The notes: generated by a model not told the origin, from the letters alone. DNA of 64,000 nucleotides from Turritopsis dohrnii (GCA_027922465.2 BQMF02000288.1:517216-581215), one strand, 5' to 3'; counted from the first letter of the stretch, positions 36,145-48,558 are shown. Program-made: numbers and translations.

Positions 36145-38808
36145 ATTCTTTATTATTCCTATGAGGTTTGGCACTACTGAAATCAGCTGACTGCAGTCGA
36201 AAACTGTAGCAAAACACTATTGGACTACTGCTTCTGCTCTTGGCAAAATAGCAGTTTAGCTTAAGTAGGTTCAAAATGTTCGATGCATTTACATATCAAA
36301 TAATTTTAAATAAAAAATCGTAGTTTTAATATATTTTGTCACCGAATTCTTGAAGGAATGAAAGTTAATCAAATAGGCCTACAAAAAATTTGGGACTTTG
36401 CATTTCTTTTACTACTGAAAGTTTTTTGCAATTTCAATTGGGAGGTATTTCATATTACAGTATACTTTTGTATAACTTTTGTACAGTGTAACTTTGTAGT
36501 TTTGCAAACCCGTCTAAAATCAATTTGATATGAAATTAGAGACAAACACTCCTTTTAAACCATTATTATGCAAAGTATGCAAAAAGTGTGCAAATGTATG
36601 ATATTGTTGGATTAATAAAAAATTCAGTTTTTTCCAAATACATAACGCTTAACTCAGATGTACCAGAATGTGAGAGATTCACAGAGACACAACAGTGTCA
36701 ATTGACTCGAAAAGGAAGCATTTTGTTCTGCACAGTTTTTGATCCGGTGAAACAGTTGGAAACGCTTACCTACCAGACAGTCTGTTATAGGAACATGTCA
36801 AAAGAATGACATATCATGAAGATGTCAAACTGATAAGTTGCGGAACGTATAAGAGCCATTCTAAAAAATAGTGCTACATTCAGTGTCACAAGCTTATACA
36901 TTAAAAAAAAATATTTATCATCGCAAAAAACACATTAAACTACTGGTACACCCTTCGCTGTTAAACAGTTCTAAGTAACTTTAACAATTCTGATCTATGA
37001 ACAAATGTAAAAAGTAGTTCTGATTTATTAGTGGTTGCTCATAGTAGCGTTTGTTTGATGTCACAAAGCCAATAGTGGGAATTTAACAACTAGCAGAGGT
37101 TTATTTACAATGGATCTGACCGAAATCGCCCGAAATCATCATCAAATACAGGTTTTTTTATGTTACATGGCGTTTTACTTTTTATCACACATTTATTAGC
37201 AACATGAAGTGCATGAAGTATCCATAAACTTTTAATAAGTGGGACGCATCACAAGTCAAAATATTAGGGTTGGAATATGGAAAAGCTTAATTCCAAAAAA
37301 CAATTACATGTAACATACGTTATTCTATTTTGGTCTATCCGGTATGTTTATTGAAAAAGCAATTTGCCTAGTTGATCAAAGACGTCGTAGAATCTCAAAG
37401 ACGTCCCAATCGCATCTTCACTGAGACCTTTCGATGACATCCAAAGGACAAAATCGCCGTAAAGACGACTTTCCAAGACGTCTCTTAGATGTCGCTCAAT
37501 GGTCGCGAAGTGGGAATCTCAAAAGACGTCCCAACCACACCTTCACTGAGACGTCTCTACGACATTCCAACAAAATCACAACGACGTCAATCTTAAGCCG
37601 CAACGATATCGTATAGACGTTCATTTTGGGAGATCGTAGTTCAATTATGTTGGGATCATCAAAACAACAAAACATTAAATTCAAGATGTCCCAATTTTAA
37701 TTCTTTTAAAAAATTTACAGCGCAACAATTTATAATTCAACATTTACTAGCTATCTTGCTATCAAGTTATAAAATTTTGAATCAAATTTATTTCCACATT
37801 AAAAACTCCGTTCGGCAAGCCTTTTTGAAACTTCGCCAACCTCTTTGTCGATCAAGTGATCTTTGAGCATCAACGGAAGGTTTTTTTTTATGTCATTTTC
37901 AGCACTATTTTGACGCTGGAGTACTTAAACTAAGTTCAACAGGAGTGTATAAGTATGTATAAATATACCAGCAGAATGGATTCAGTAAACAGAAACGTTA
38001 TTTTCATCGAACAGGATCGTATCTTTACAAGGTGTGTTTCCATTTCCATTTTGCCATTTTACCTTTGACAAAACGCCATGTTTAATTAATTTTTCTAAGT
38101 TTTATCTAAACCTCTTTTTATCTAAACTTATGTTACATGTATCATTATTAACAGTACAGTGTGTCCCGGAGAATTTCGGTCTGAAATTTTAACAAGCTAT
38201 AATTTTCACACACATTTTAGAGATTTTTACATCATTCGATTGCATTTCTTTCAAGGATTTTAAAAACCTATATTTTAAATAATTAAGTCCAACACCTTTG
38301 CAGTAAGAAGGATTTCTTTAAACTTTCACGCTCATTAACTCCTTAATGGTTAATAAAAGTAAGTTTTCACGTGCGATTATTCTTTTGTTTTTAAGAACAT
38401 TTCGTAGTGTTATTGAACACACTAAAATTATAATCTCATCACAAAGTTAAAAATTGAGAAACGGGGGCTTCTACAAAATTGTTTTGACACCATATAAGCA
38501 ATCTTTAGTTGCTACAAAAACTTTTCTCCACTGAGATCCAGAGTCTATCAGAGTTAAGAAGTAAAATTATTGACGCAGCAAATAATCTTCAGGGTAATCA
38601 GCAAAAAATTTATTCGCCACTCTTTATGACTGCGAGAGCAAATCGCTGTGTCAAGAGAAACGGTTGATGTTGAGACAACTTAAAGTTTTGTTATTAATGA
38701 CTCTTGACTTGTTTTTGTTTTTGATAATGACCGTTGATAGCTGTTATTGAAGGATCTGTTAATTAACCATTAAAACGACGATTGGATTTTTCCATGGTAA
38801 AATTCGTA
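36145..38808 (+). repeat. 2.66-kb tandem duplication, unit 2
   Basis: The second unit continues past its right border into the rest of the TA-flanked MITE (38157-38962), so unit 2 holds the ancestral junction. The junction between units shares a few bases (aatt) with both outer borders, which suggests a microhomology event. Confidence 0.95.
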
Positions 38809-39333
38809 ATTGTTTCCAACCTTAAAGGTTTTGGAGAACAAAATGTATAAAATCTATGAATAAAATCCTATCGAATGGTGTAAATTTACTGAAATCTGAT
38901 ATATGAGTGAAAAGTTATGAGCTGTTAAATTCTCAGAGACCGAAATTCTCTGGGACACACTATAATAAAACATATTCGGTGAATCTTTGTCGACCAATCG
39001 CTTTTGAAAAATTATAATTCATTCGAAGGTAATTTAATCTGTATAAATACGTCCGGAAAACGTCGTAAAATCATCCCTCACACGACCAATAAACAGAATT
39101 TGATACAAACGTAAATTCTACATTAGCATGTTAGTGTTACTCGACGATACTGTTTAATTACTGTAGAATGAATTTTTATTTCTAAAATTTTTATCAGGTC
39201 GCAAATTTTGGATCCCAATTGCGACGTCCCATTTTCAGACGTACCTACGACGGAGCAAAACGATCTCAAAACCAAATGACCATTTTAACAATTAAAATGA
39301 GACGTCTCAAAGACGTGGTGTGCCCGATGGGTA
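37376..39333. mobile_element. agacgtc MITE interrupted by another MITE
   Basis: The left part (37376-37700, also present in unit 1 at 34715-35030) and the right part (about 39015-39333, ending gacgtggtgtgcccgatggg) match the two sides of the 27930-28670 element. Between them lies the TA-flanked MITE at 38157-38962 and other sequence. The left terminus is not clear. Confidence 0.5.
38157..38962. mobile_element. TA-flanked MITE with CAGTGTGTCCC ends (806 bp)
   Basis: The left end CAGTGTGTCCCGGAGAATTT and the right end (aaattctctgggacacacta) are inverted copies over at least 25 bp with few mismatches, and TA lies outside both. Both ends share the word ccgaaatt/aatttcgg. No transposase is present. 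A truncated left portion is in duplication unit 1 (35494-36144). Confidence 0.75.
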
Positions 39334-39334
39334 G

Positions 39335-40432
39335 GTTCTTCAGAACAAAAGTCATTCTCCTTCAACGACAGGATGTAACATATGTTTCTGTAGCATACGT
39401 CATATAATTTTCGAATGTTTTGATTCGCACATTTTCTATTGCAAATTCGAACGTTTTGATTTGATTTTTTGACTTTACATTGATCATTGTTCGTGTATGA
39501 TCAGTTTGTACGAATTGTTTGGAGAAGTAGCGTGGATAAAAGAAAACAAAAATTAAGTAATCATGATTATAGTAACAAAAGTTTTGTTATTGAAAGTTTT
39601 TTCTTATGTAAATTAAGTCATGGACTCTAAGCATTGTTAATCAATACCATTTCTCACCCTGAAATAGGGGTATTCATCATGTATTAACTTGCCTTAATAC
39701 CAAATCCTCAATATATAACGTATGTTACAACGAAATTATAGTGAAATACCTTACCAGTTTTAACTAACTTTAATATATTTTATTTTTGTGGTGCAATTTG
39801 ATTTTTTCGAAAACTTTAGGAATCGAATAAATTTTTAAAAGCATTTTCAATAGTTTTTTGGATGATCGATATTTTGAAAACTGTCTACCAGTTAAATTGC
39901 CAAATGTCGCACTTGTTTGGAATGCCTCATAAATGGAATGATTTAGTGAATGGAATGGTAACGAACTTCTGATTGCATCAAAAGAAAGTAAAAAAAGTCA
40001 TTATTCTTATCACTAATATAAACTAAATTTTCCAAGGTTACCACTCTCAAAACAGAACTGAACCTATTATTTTATCTCAATGTAATATTTGAGATCGTTG
40101 CTACCATTTAATATACATATATACTTCATTCCTTCAATGTATCGTACAAATGTGAAGTTTCACCTTCTGTTATTCATCGCCATGACAACGACATTAACAT
40201 TTTCCATTTCAATCACAAATTAGAATTCAATTTCACAATCATGAATGATTTACATCTTTAAAAAAACAGATTACTTATTAGCAGTTTTGTTAGATTAGGA
40301 AAATACTGTGGACTTTAAACTTTAAATTTTGTATTTGTTAAGATTATATGTCATTGATGTCAACGAATTTAAGATCTTTGATGAAAAATTAACGCATACA
40401 ATTATATAATAGTGACGAAAATCCATGAAAAC
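39335..40432. other. Upstream flank of the second PAN-EGF gene
   Basis: No gene is seen. From about 39850 onward scattered blocks resemble 17330-17825, the corresponding flank of copy 1. Confidence 0.45.
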
Positions 40433-43400
40433 ATGTTCAAATTATATTTATGTATATTCCTGATTACTATTGATAAACTTGAGTTGGTAACTTCACGGAA
40501 ACACTCAATAAAAGTTGGAGATGTAAAGGTCTCAGCAAACTTCGGAAACTTCAAACGTCATCACAAAGTAACCATTACCATTGGAGAAATTCTTGGATAT
40601 TCTGTATCATCAAGAAGAGAATGTGGAAGTGCTTGTCTTCAAAATGCACAATGTAATGGTTTCACATTGACAAGAGATTTTAAAAATCCTCCGTTACACT
40701 GCAAATTGTTTAAAGGAAACTTGGATATCAATCACTATTTTGTTAAATATACGGATGATGAAGATTTTTACGAAATACAGGTTTGTATTCAAAAAGATTG
40801 CATACTTGAACATCTTTCACATAATTTTTAAATGTTTACGTTATTTTAATTATTAAAGAGGTATCACGCCATTATTGTCACCAGAAACTCAGGTTGACCA
40901 CATTCTTCATGCTACCTGTAAGATATTTACCATGAAATTCTGTGAAATACAAAAATTTAATTCCTTTTTTAACACATGCTTACTGGTAATTATCAACTAG
41001 CATGTAGCTTTAGGTAAAAATGCCCCCGCGCTCAAGCATTCCAATTTGTACACACAGCAAGCTATACATTGCAAGCTATACAACGGAAACAAAAACAAAG
41101 AAAAACTTTGTTACTTTTTGTTATGTCTTAGTCCTATGTCACACTGATGCTAATTTATACCTTTCAAAAAGTGTAATTAAAGCTTAACAAGTAATATCAG
41201 AAAGTATTAGCTACAAACAAAAGAAATGTGTGAATTAAAACCATGGATATGTATTTTTTAATCAAAATAAGATAAACATTTGTTAAAGAAATTCTGTAAG
41301 AACCAAAAGAAAGAAAAAAAAAACTTTAAAAAAAAAATTAAAGCGAAAAATCCATTAGAAAACTGCGTTTCAAACTTTGATTCGAAACAAGAAATAGCCA
41401 AAGTTTACATAAAAAACAAGAAAAAAATATAAGAAGGTTTTATTGATCATGATCACACCAGGTTTGGAGGACAGAAAAAAGAAGGAAAACACGAAGAACG
41501 ACAATTTGTAGGCCTTTTTGCATACACAGATATCCAATTAAAATCTTTTTAAGGCAAGATCCGCCAAAAATCAGTGCATTGAATAAAATTTATCGAATGA
41601 AAGATTTAGAGCTAAAACATATATACAAAAATAAAATGTTGTTGGCAAAATTTCAGATTTCAAGCTGTGCTTCAAAATCCTAGTCGTTCACTGCACTAAA
41701 ACAACACAAAAGTAATATGAAAAATGTCTTAGCAATTTTATCAAACGAACTTCCTAAATAACATAGTATAAATAATAATAAATTAGGAAAGAGATACGAA
41801 AAAACATTCTGTCTCTAGGAAAGAGATACGAAAAAACATTCTGTCTCCCACTTACAGTACCATGCTTTGAAACGGGAAAAAAAAGCAAAGTCAGCTAATA
41901 ATTGTATTCCACCGTGTAACGTCAACACGAAAGTTGGAGGATGATGAAGATGATGAAGAACAAAATCGGAAACTGACATTCGCCCATCTCGTGAAACTAC
42001 TATGCCTCCTCGCTCGCTTACGCTCGCTGCGGGGGCAATTAAATAATTTGAAGCATTTATATCTCTACTTTAGCACATAAATAATCAACTATACGCATAC
42101 AGTTTCGAAAATATCTGCTCTCTGTCTCCTTTATGAGTACCAGAAACTGAGTCCTGTATATCACAGATATTATAACACATTACTTATCAATTTCCTTGCT
42201 ACAGAGAGGAAATTACTGATAGTTAATTATTGATATTAACTATTTGAATTTCTTCTTAGAACTCTTGCACACGTAATCCTGGTATATGTGAACATGGAAG
42301 TACTTGTATTCCTCATTTCCATAACAACAGTTACTTTTGCGAATGGTGTATGCCACCATTTTATGGTAAACATTGCAACGAAACGGGTACGTTTAACGTT
42401 TCATTGATTTTCAAACATTTTAATAATTTTCATTGCTCACATGCAGTTTTCCACAAGTTTATTTGTTGTTGTTAAGTTATTTTATTTCCTTTTCCGTTTT
42501 TGTGCCATTATTTTTGCTATGTCATCTTGTCCTTGGACTTTTTTACAGAACCACAACATCTCATTCACTCTTATCCCGATAAAATAAAATTGTAGAATTT
42601 CAGTTTAAGTCACTTCTTCCCAGAAACAAGTTTGTTATGGAAGGTTGCTGCCTCCAAAGATTTCCATTTAGTTTTGTCAAAGACTGTAGGTAGATTTCCT
42701 TATCTTGATATCTATGTATCCTTAGATTTGAATGAAGTGGAAGAAGCACATCAAGGTAACAGATTGTATTCATTACTGAAAAATGTTAGAAAATGTGAAT
42801 TACATGAACTTCAATTATTAATGAAGCTTGCTTTAAGATGTTCAATGATCGTTTAAGTGAATTTAAATGATTAGTATTATTATATATTATTAATAGTAAC
42901 TACTATATAGCTTTTACCAAAAGTTCGGACATCACTGACGCCTGAAGGTATATAGCCACAAAAATATTCGGATTCTATTCTAGTTTCATGATTGAGATTG
43001 CACATGGAACAGTACTTAAAAATGATTTAAAAATTAAAAATGTATTTCTTGTTGGTGACTATAACCTTAAAGGCAACAGGAGTCAGTTTTTTCAACAGAA
43101 TTAAGAGAGTTCATTAATTGCCTTTGCCGATATTTCAACACATAATTAAAATTATAGCATTATTTGAATGGATTTGTAGAAGTAGTAAGTTCTTCTTTTT
43201 AACGTCTACGATATGTTGTTCATTCTTAGATATAATTGCAGGCAAAAATTCCTCCTGTTACCAGCTCTTTAAAAATTACAACATTCATAATTCATTGAAC
43301 TATATACATCCATGGAAAGACTGGAGAAAACTCAAAGTGAAATGTATATCAGGTATCGTAACATATTATGTGTGAAGACAACATTCCCTACCATTCATAT

Positions 43401-44266
43401 CATGAATAATAGCTCACCAATAATAGTCAGTTTACCTTCTTGGAATTTCAGCTTAATCACTGTATTATTGCCGAATTATCACGTTCAGCATTTCTTTTCT
43501 TTAAATTTCCTGTTATCGTGGTTGTGATTTTATTTGGTCTAATAATACTATTAACAGAGAAATGGTTTCAGTATATAGTTGTCAGTTTCAAAATAACTTC
43601 CGCTAACAAATATACCCTAAATACCGTTTTCCATTCCTTATCTAAAAGTCATACTTTCAGTTCTCAAACATACAAGCATCGACGTCAAATAATTGTTAAA
43701 CACTTGATTGTTGCAAATCTAATAGATTAAAATAAAATAAAATCTTTAAAAATTGATATAGCATCGTAAACGTGTTTTTTCTAGGTGGAAGAATGTGGAT
43801 AAACCAGTATTCTGGTAATAACGCAGTAACTCATCACGAAACTTTGGAACCAAATATCTACTAGACTGGTCATTATACAGTTGGGACAGCGTTTTTAAAC
43901 AGCTTGTACAAGTTAACCAAGTTTAGAATTTTTACATTGCAATGTGAATCCGCAGAAGTTCAAAGCCCATGGTACTGGCTGCAATCGTTTTCATCAGATA
44001 TCAGTGCTAATGCTTTCAAGTATGTTATTGGAGAAACGAACGTCTTACCGACAGCTTGTGGCGTTTTCCATGATCTAAACTGTATCCACCTTTCTGAAAC
44101 TCTGTCGGCTGCCTATGTTGACTTTCAGAAAAGGTTGTTTCAAGATTTCATTCGATACGAAAATGGAGACATGATGACTTTGAACAATGGCATGTTTGGG
44201 TGCCTCCATCCACCAAGACCTGTTCAAGACGGTGACATATTCGCTACCACAATCAGATACGTTTAA
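40433..44266 (+). pseudogene. Secreted PAN + EGF domain protein, four exons (copy 2, in-frame stop)
   Basis: Exons are 40433-40780, 42260-42386, 43230-43352 and 43785-44266, with GT...AG borders and phases 0, 1, 1 as in copy 1. Exons 1-3 have exactly the same lengths as in copy 1 (348, 127, 123). The signal-like start, the PAN-type cysteines (ECGSACLQNAQCNGF), the EGF domain (NSCTRNPGICEHG to HCNETG) and the C-terminal domain (SSCYQLFKNY, HPWKDWRKL, GMFGCLHPPRPVQDGD) are all kept. A TAG at 43862-43864 in exon 4, where copy 1 has a sense codon, would cut the protein about 130 residues early. All else is open, so the stop is recent, polymorphic or a sequencing error. Intron 1 contains a complete inverted copy of the dispersed repeat (41183-42042). 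Confidence 0.75.
41183..42042 (-). mobile_element. 0.86-kb dispersed repeat, complete copy in intron 1
   Basis: Read on the minus strand it starts ttaattgcccccgcagcgag, passes the palindromic gcgagcgtaagcgagcg and gtagtttcacgaga, and ends attacttgttaag. It is collinear with the copy at 47725-48351 plus 63784-64000, but without the Polinton. A 32-bp stretch (aggaaagagatacgaaaaaa...) is tandemly doubled at 41785-41848. It has no coding frame, no clear inverted ends and no tRNA boxes, so the class is unknown. Confidence 0.8.
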
Positions 44267-45040
44267 TGAACAATGTTCAATTTGCTTCCTTGACAATTTC
44301 AAATTTGTTTGAAGTACTAGCTATGAATAAGGAAAATTCCACATTAATTGAGATATTTGGTGGTTGTTACAATGGTTCCTAACTTTTGCAGCAACCAACT
44401 TTATCAATCTCCAGCATAAGGCTGTCATACTGACACTATAGATGTATATAGAAACCTTCCAAGAAATGACATGATATGTCTTTTTTCTGTTTGTGGCAAG
44501 AAGTACTCATTACACAGGAGTATATTGGACGTTTACGTGTGATGATTACTTGTAGATAGTGTTCAACGACTTTCACAGTTTTTGTTCAATTATTTTTCAT
44601 TCACTTCATATTTACTTGTTGTATTGATCACTGCACTCCTATTATTGCAAAACCATATGTACGGAAAGCACGAGCATTTTAAATATTGACATTGTCATTG
44701 ACAAACATCTTCTATCACACGTTATCACCATGTTATCATCAAAACAGAAAAATTGAAGAGAAGATATAATTTTTCTATGACCTCCGAGTGGGAATATTGT
44801 AAGATAGATTTGAATAGCCAAAATAGTAAGTTAAGGTTCTGTCCAACGGAACACTTCGTTGGTATTAAAAAATAATAAAATAATAAATCCAAAAAGCCGC
44901 TGAACTACACAAAATTCACAAATGATATAAATGCCAGTGAAAACAAGGCAAAAGAAACTGATCAACATGTCTTCATCAAATTCTTCGATTCATTATTATG
45001 AAAACGCACTATCTCATCCTGATCCGTCATTCCCCGATAA
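44267..45040. other. Intergenic, nothing recognised
   Basis: 3' flank of the second PAN-EGF gene up to the LINE. No frame or repeat is supported. Confidence 0.5.
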
Positions 45041-45673
45041 CTAAAAGAATTGCGCGAATCCGTCGCCCGAGTTGAAGCAAATCAACAGCTATTTCGGACC
45101 GAAGGTAAAATTTTTGAAAAGATCTCTGAACTCGAAAAGAAAATCCAAGGTCAACAGGACAGAAGTTACGAACTTGAATGTCAGTACATACGCCGTAACA
45201 ATATTGAAATCGCTGGGATACCAGACGACATTACCGATGATAATTTAGAAAACAAGGTAGTTGAGCTCTGTCAAAACCGGAATGTCCCTATTGCCCCCAG
45301 TGACATAGAAGCATGCCATAGACTTCCAGCACCTAAAAAGAACCCTAAAGGTCTTCCTAAACGAACTATTGTTCGTTTCGTTAATCGGAAAAACTGTACG
45401 AAGCTCCTAAAAAAACGCAAAGAACTCAAAAACAAAAACTTTTCGTCAATCGGCCTTGACCGTTTCAATCTCTATATCAATGAGAACTTATGTCCAGCTT
45501 ACGTAGGCATTTGGAAAGAATGTGTTGCGCTACACAAGGAGGGGAAAATTGAACGTTATTGGACTTTTTATGGCGTGCCCCATATCAAAATCTCTGTAAA
45601 CTCTAAGCCTGTGAAAATTTTCCACATGGACATCTTTGACGAGCTGTTTCCCGTCTCTTCTACAGATGAGTAA
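45041..45673 (+). pseudogene. LINE ORF1 protein
   Basis: About 210 codons open from the stop at 45038. No ATG lies near the start (the frame opens at CTA/TTG codons), so the N-terminus is truncated. It has a predicted coiled coil (FEKISELEKKIQGQQDRSYE) and then an RRM-like ORF1 core (QYIRRNNIEIAGIPDDITDD, IEACHRLP, TIVRFVNRK). ORF1p binds LINE RNA as a trimer. The pattern matches ORF1 of CR1/L2/Rex-type LINEs. Confidence 0.75.
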
Positions 45674-45787
45674 TCTTTTTTTCATTTTCTGGTAAACTTA
45701 TGTTTAAAGTAATCCAGCCTTTGTTTCGGGCGCCATTCTTGCTTACTGTATGGCACGATTGTTATTTGCGCCTCACAAAATTTTAAA

Positions 45788-46828
45788 ATGGCAGATTCTT
45801 CTGTGGGGGTAGCTGTTGTTGTTTGCTGCCTTTCTAGTTGTGATTTTTGTCAAACTTGGGTTCATCCCAGATGTAATTTGCTCAGCTCCTCCGATTTTGA
45901 CTCCCTATCCAAATCGAGTGAAGTCTGGTCATGTCTTAAGTGTAATTCTGAAACCCTCCCGTTTGGTTCTGATCATCTATCTGAAGAAAATTTCTTTTCA
46001 TGCATTAATTCAACTTGTGCTCCACCTTCCGGACCTTCCTCTTCTAGCAGTAGTGATGATGAGCAATTTTATGATAACATTGACTGCAAATATTACGATG
46101 TCAATTCCTTTCAATCAAAGCTTTCTCGCATTTTTAAACCTGAATCAGGCCTTTCCTTTTTCCATTTAAATTGTAACTCCTTATCTCTGCACTTTGATGA
46201 AATTAATATCACTCTAAACCAATTAGGTCATAATTTTAGTGTACTAGGATTTAGTGAAACTAGGTCAAGTCATTCTACACCTGATTTGGAAAATTACACT
46301 CCTTACTTCAACCCTGCCTCAGGAAACGTTGGAGGTACTGCACTTTATGTTTTATCCTCTCTAACTTCAGTTCCACGTAATGACCTCTCCAACATCCTTT
46401 TTGACCCTAAAAATCTTGAGTCAACATTTATAGAAATCCAAAGAGCCAGGCAATCTTACATCGTGGTTGGCTGTTTATACTAACATCCATTGATGGATAT
46501 AAAAGATTTCGTTAATTTATTCCTAAATCCTTTTCTTGAAAAAATAAGCAAAGAACGCAAGCCACTAGTCCTTATGGGTGATTTCAACATTAACCTTTTA
46601 AATCGAATCACTGATCCAAATGTAAATTTTTTCCTAGACTCTCTTCAGTCCCACTTTTTATTGCCTCACATAAATATTCCCACTCGTGTAACTCTAACAT
46701 CTAAGACTGTGATTGATAATATTTTTATGAATCATTCTTTAGGAAGTAATTCGATTTCTGGAAACCTAACTTTATCCATCTCTGATCATCTTCCACAGTT
46801 TTTATTATCTTTTAATGATGTAACTTGA
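45788..46828 (+). pseudogene. LINE ORF2: PHD-like finger and endonuclease, with stop
   Basis: It starts at 45788 with a Cys-rich PHD-like finger (CDFCQTWVHPRCN, then WSCLKC). This is followed by the APE-type endonuclease (SFFHLNCNSL, VLGFSETR). A TAA at 46481-46483 interrupts the frame. The same frame resumes at once with the second half of the endonuclease (VLMGDFNINLL, VIDNIFMN, ISDHLPQF, the last with the catalytic SDH). The endonuclease nicks the target during target-primed reverse transcription. This copy cannot make it whole without readthrough. Confidence 0.75.
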
Positions 46829-46829
46829 T

Positions 46830-47720
46830 GTGCTTGGTCCACTATTATTTCTAATCTACATTAATGATCTTGCCAACTCAATCCTTCACTCAACTGTTTT
46901 TCATTTTGCTGATGACACTAGTCTCCTCTCCTCTAGCCCTAATCTTAAATCGATTAAAAAGCATATTAATATAGACCTCAAACAACTTCTACATTGGCTA
47001 AATACTAACAAAATTTCTTTAAATGCTACTAAGACAGAGGTTATCCTTTTCAGACATAAAAATAAACAGCTTGACTACGATGTTAGATTAAAACTAAATG
47101 GGAAAAAATTACATTTCACAAACTCTGTTCGGTATTTAGAAGTAATTCTCGACCCCCACCTTAACTGGGAAGCCCATTTTAACTATCTTATAAAACTGAG
47201 GAAAACTAACGGTGCATTATTCTTATATATCTTAGTTAATACCTATCATAGTCTTTTTTCTTCTCATACCAATTACGCTTGTCAAGTGTGGGGTCAAGTC
47301 CTACCAAAACAACAAAAAACTGCTCTTCGCCTCATTTCTTTCTCTCATTTTAGACATGCCTCAAAACCACTCCTTTATTCTCAAAAAATTATCAGGGTTT
47401 CTGACTTTATTTATCTATCCAATTTAATTCTTATATACGAAATTTTGAACTCTCTTTCACCTATTGACATTCGCAATCTTTTCAATCTATGTTTCCTTCC
47501 AACAGCTGACAACACTCGTGGCTCTTCTATCCGCCTCCTCTCCAGACCTTTGATCAGAACATCCATATTTGGTTTAAATTCGATTCACTATAAATGCATT
47601 ATTTCCTGGAACAACATGCAACACCAATTGTCACAACATGACCTCTCTTCACTCAGCTTTGGTAAATTTAAATTTAAATCCTATTGTAAGGAAATTCTCT
47701 TAAATCATTATTCTTCCTGA
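46830..47720 (+). pseudogene. LINE ORF2: reverse transcriptase, C-terminal half
   Basis: The frame starts inside the polymerase palm (LGPLLFLIYINDL) and carries the catalytic FADDT motif. The thumb and C-terminal region follow, including NYACQVWGQ and a terminal FKSYCKEILLNHYSS. The first several hundred residues of the reverse transcriptase, including the first catalytic Asp, are missing between SFNDVT (46828) and LGPLL. This is an internal deletion of about 1 kb. Confidence 0.85.
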
Positions 47721-47724
47721 TTGC

Positions 47725-48350
47725 TTAATTGCCCCCGCAGCGAGCGTAAGCGAGCGAGGAGGCATAGTAGTTTCACGAGATAGGCGAATGTCAGTTTCCG
47801 ATTTTGTTCATCATCATCATCATCATCATCCTCCAACTTTCGTGTTGACGTTACACGGTGGAATGCAATTATTAGCTGACTTTGCTTTTTTTCCGTTTCA
47901 AAGCATGGTACTGTAAGTGGGAAAGACAGAATGTTTTTTCGTATCTCTTTCCTAATTTATTATTGTATTATACTATGTTATTTAGGAAGATCGTATGCTA
48001 AAATTGCTTAGATATTTTTCGTGTTACTTTTGTGTTGTTTTAGTGAAGTGAACGACAAGGATTTTGAAGCACAGCTTGAAATCTGAAATTTTGCCAACCA
48101 TACATTTTATTTTTGTATATATATGTTTTAGCTCTAAATATTTCATTCAATAAACTTTGTTCAACGCACTAATTTTTGGCAAAGATTTTAATTGGATTTC
48201 TGTGTATGCAAGAAAGCTATATTACAAATTGTCTTTCTTCGTGTTTTTCTATTTTAACTGTCCACCTCGCGCCAAACCTAATCATACTAGTGTTTGATCA
48301 TGATCAGTAAAAGCTTTTTACATTTTCTTGTTGTTTTTTTTTATAAACAT
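47725..48350 (+). repeat. 0.86-kb dispersed repeat, left part (split by the Polinton)
   Basis: It starts ttaattgcccccgcagcgag directly after the LINE and is collinear with the inverted copy at 42042 down to about 41405. It contains a (CAT)n run at 47810-47830. The remaining part of the same copy lies beyond the Polinton at 63785-64000. Confidence 0.85.
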
Positions 48351-48558
48351 TAGTAGTAGGTGAGGGTCAATATAGGCCCACTTTTCGATATTCATAATTT
48401 TATCGAGAATTTACTATATTTTTTAACGGTGGAAATAAGGGGGATTATTAACGTGAAACGCGTTAATAAGTGTTATCGTGAATGAATTTCGATTAGTATA
48501 GTGGTTTGGTGTGTATCCCATCATCGGCTACGATTCGTTTGTCATAATAAGCGCTGAG
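48351..48558 (+). repeat. Polinton left terminal inverted repeat
   Basis: 208 bp starting tagtagtaggtgagggtcaa. It is an inverted match of 63577-63784 with no mismatch seen by eye. It contains a 9-bp stem/7-nt loop hairpin (48445-48469) and an antisense copy of the last 66 bases of the polymerase gene (48493-48558). Confidence 0.95.
48445..48469. terminator. Hairpin in left TIR (9-bp stem, 7-nt loop)
   Basis: ttattaacg, loop tgaaacg, cgttaataa. It lies 106 bp beyond the stop of the minus-strand gene at 48575-49171 and is the mirror copy of the hairpin after the polymerase gene. Confidence 0.5.

Larger units (their letters stand above)
45041..47724 (+). mobile_element. Non-LTR retrotransposon (CR1/L2-like LINE), defective
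   Basis: ORF1, a PHD-like finger, an apurinic-type endonuclease and the C-terminal half of a reverse transcriptase follow in LINE order. The copy is 5' incomplete, because ORF1 lacks an ATG. It has a stop in the endonuclease and has lost the N-terminal half of the reverse transcriptase at about 46828. The 3' end abuts the 0.86-kb repeat at 47725. Confidence 0.85.

Noticed and set aside
37496..37684. The 62-codon minus-strand frame present in both duplication units as a conserved gene
   Set aside because: It is conserved only because the 2.66-kb unit is duplicated, and it lies in agacgtc MITE sequence.
42632..42856. Open frame between exons 2 and 3 of the second PAN-EGF gene (HLVLSKTVGRFPYLDIYVSL)
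   Set aside because: The matching sequence in copy 1 (about 19050-19180) has stops and indels in this frame and no consistent splice borders, so it is better explained as conserved intron sequence.
48340..48356. A perfect 6-bp target duplication at the Polinton ends
   Set aside because: Every placement of the TIR start was compared (aacatt/atattg, aaacat/tattgg, attagt/actata) and none matches; only a 5-bp near match acatt/atatt remains.
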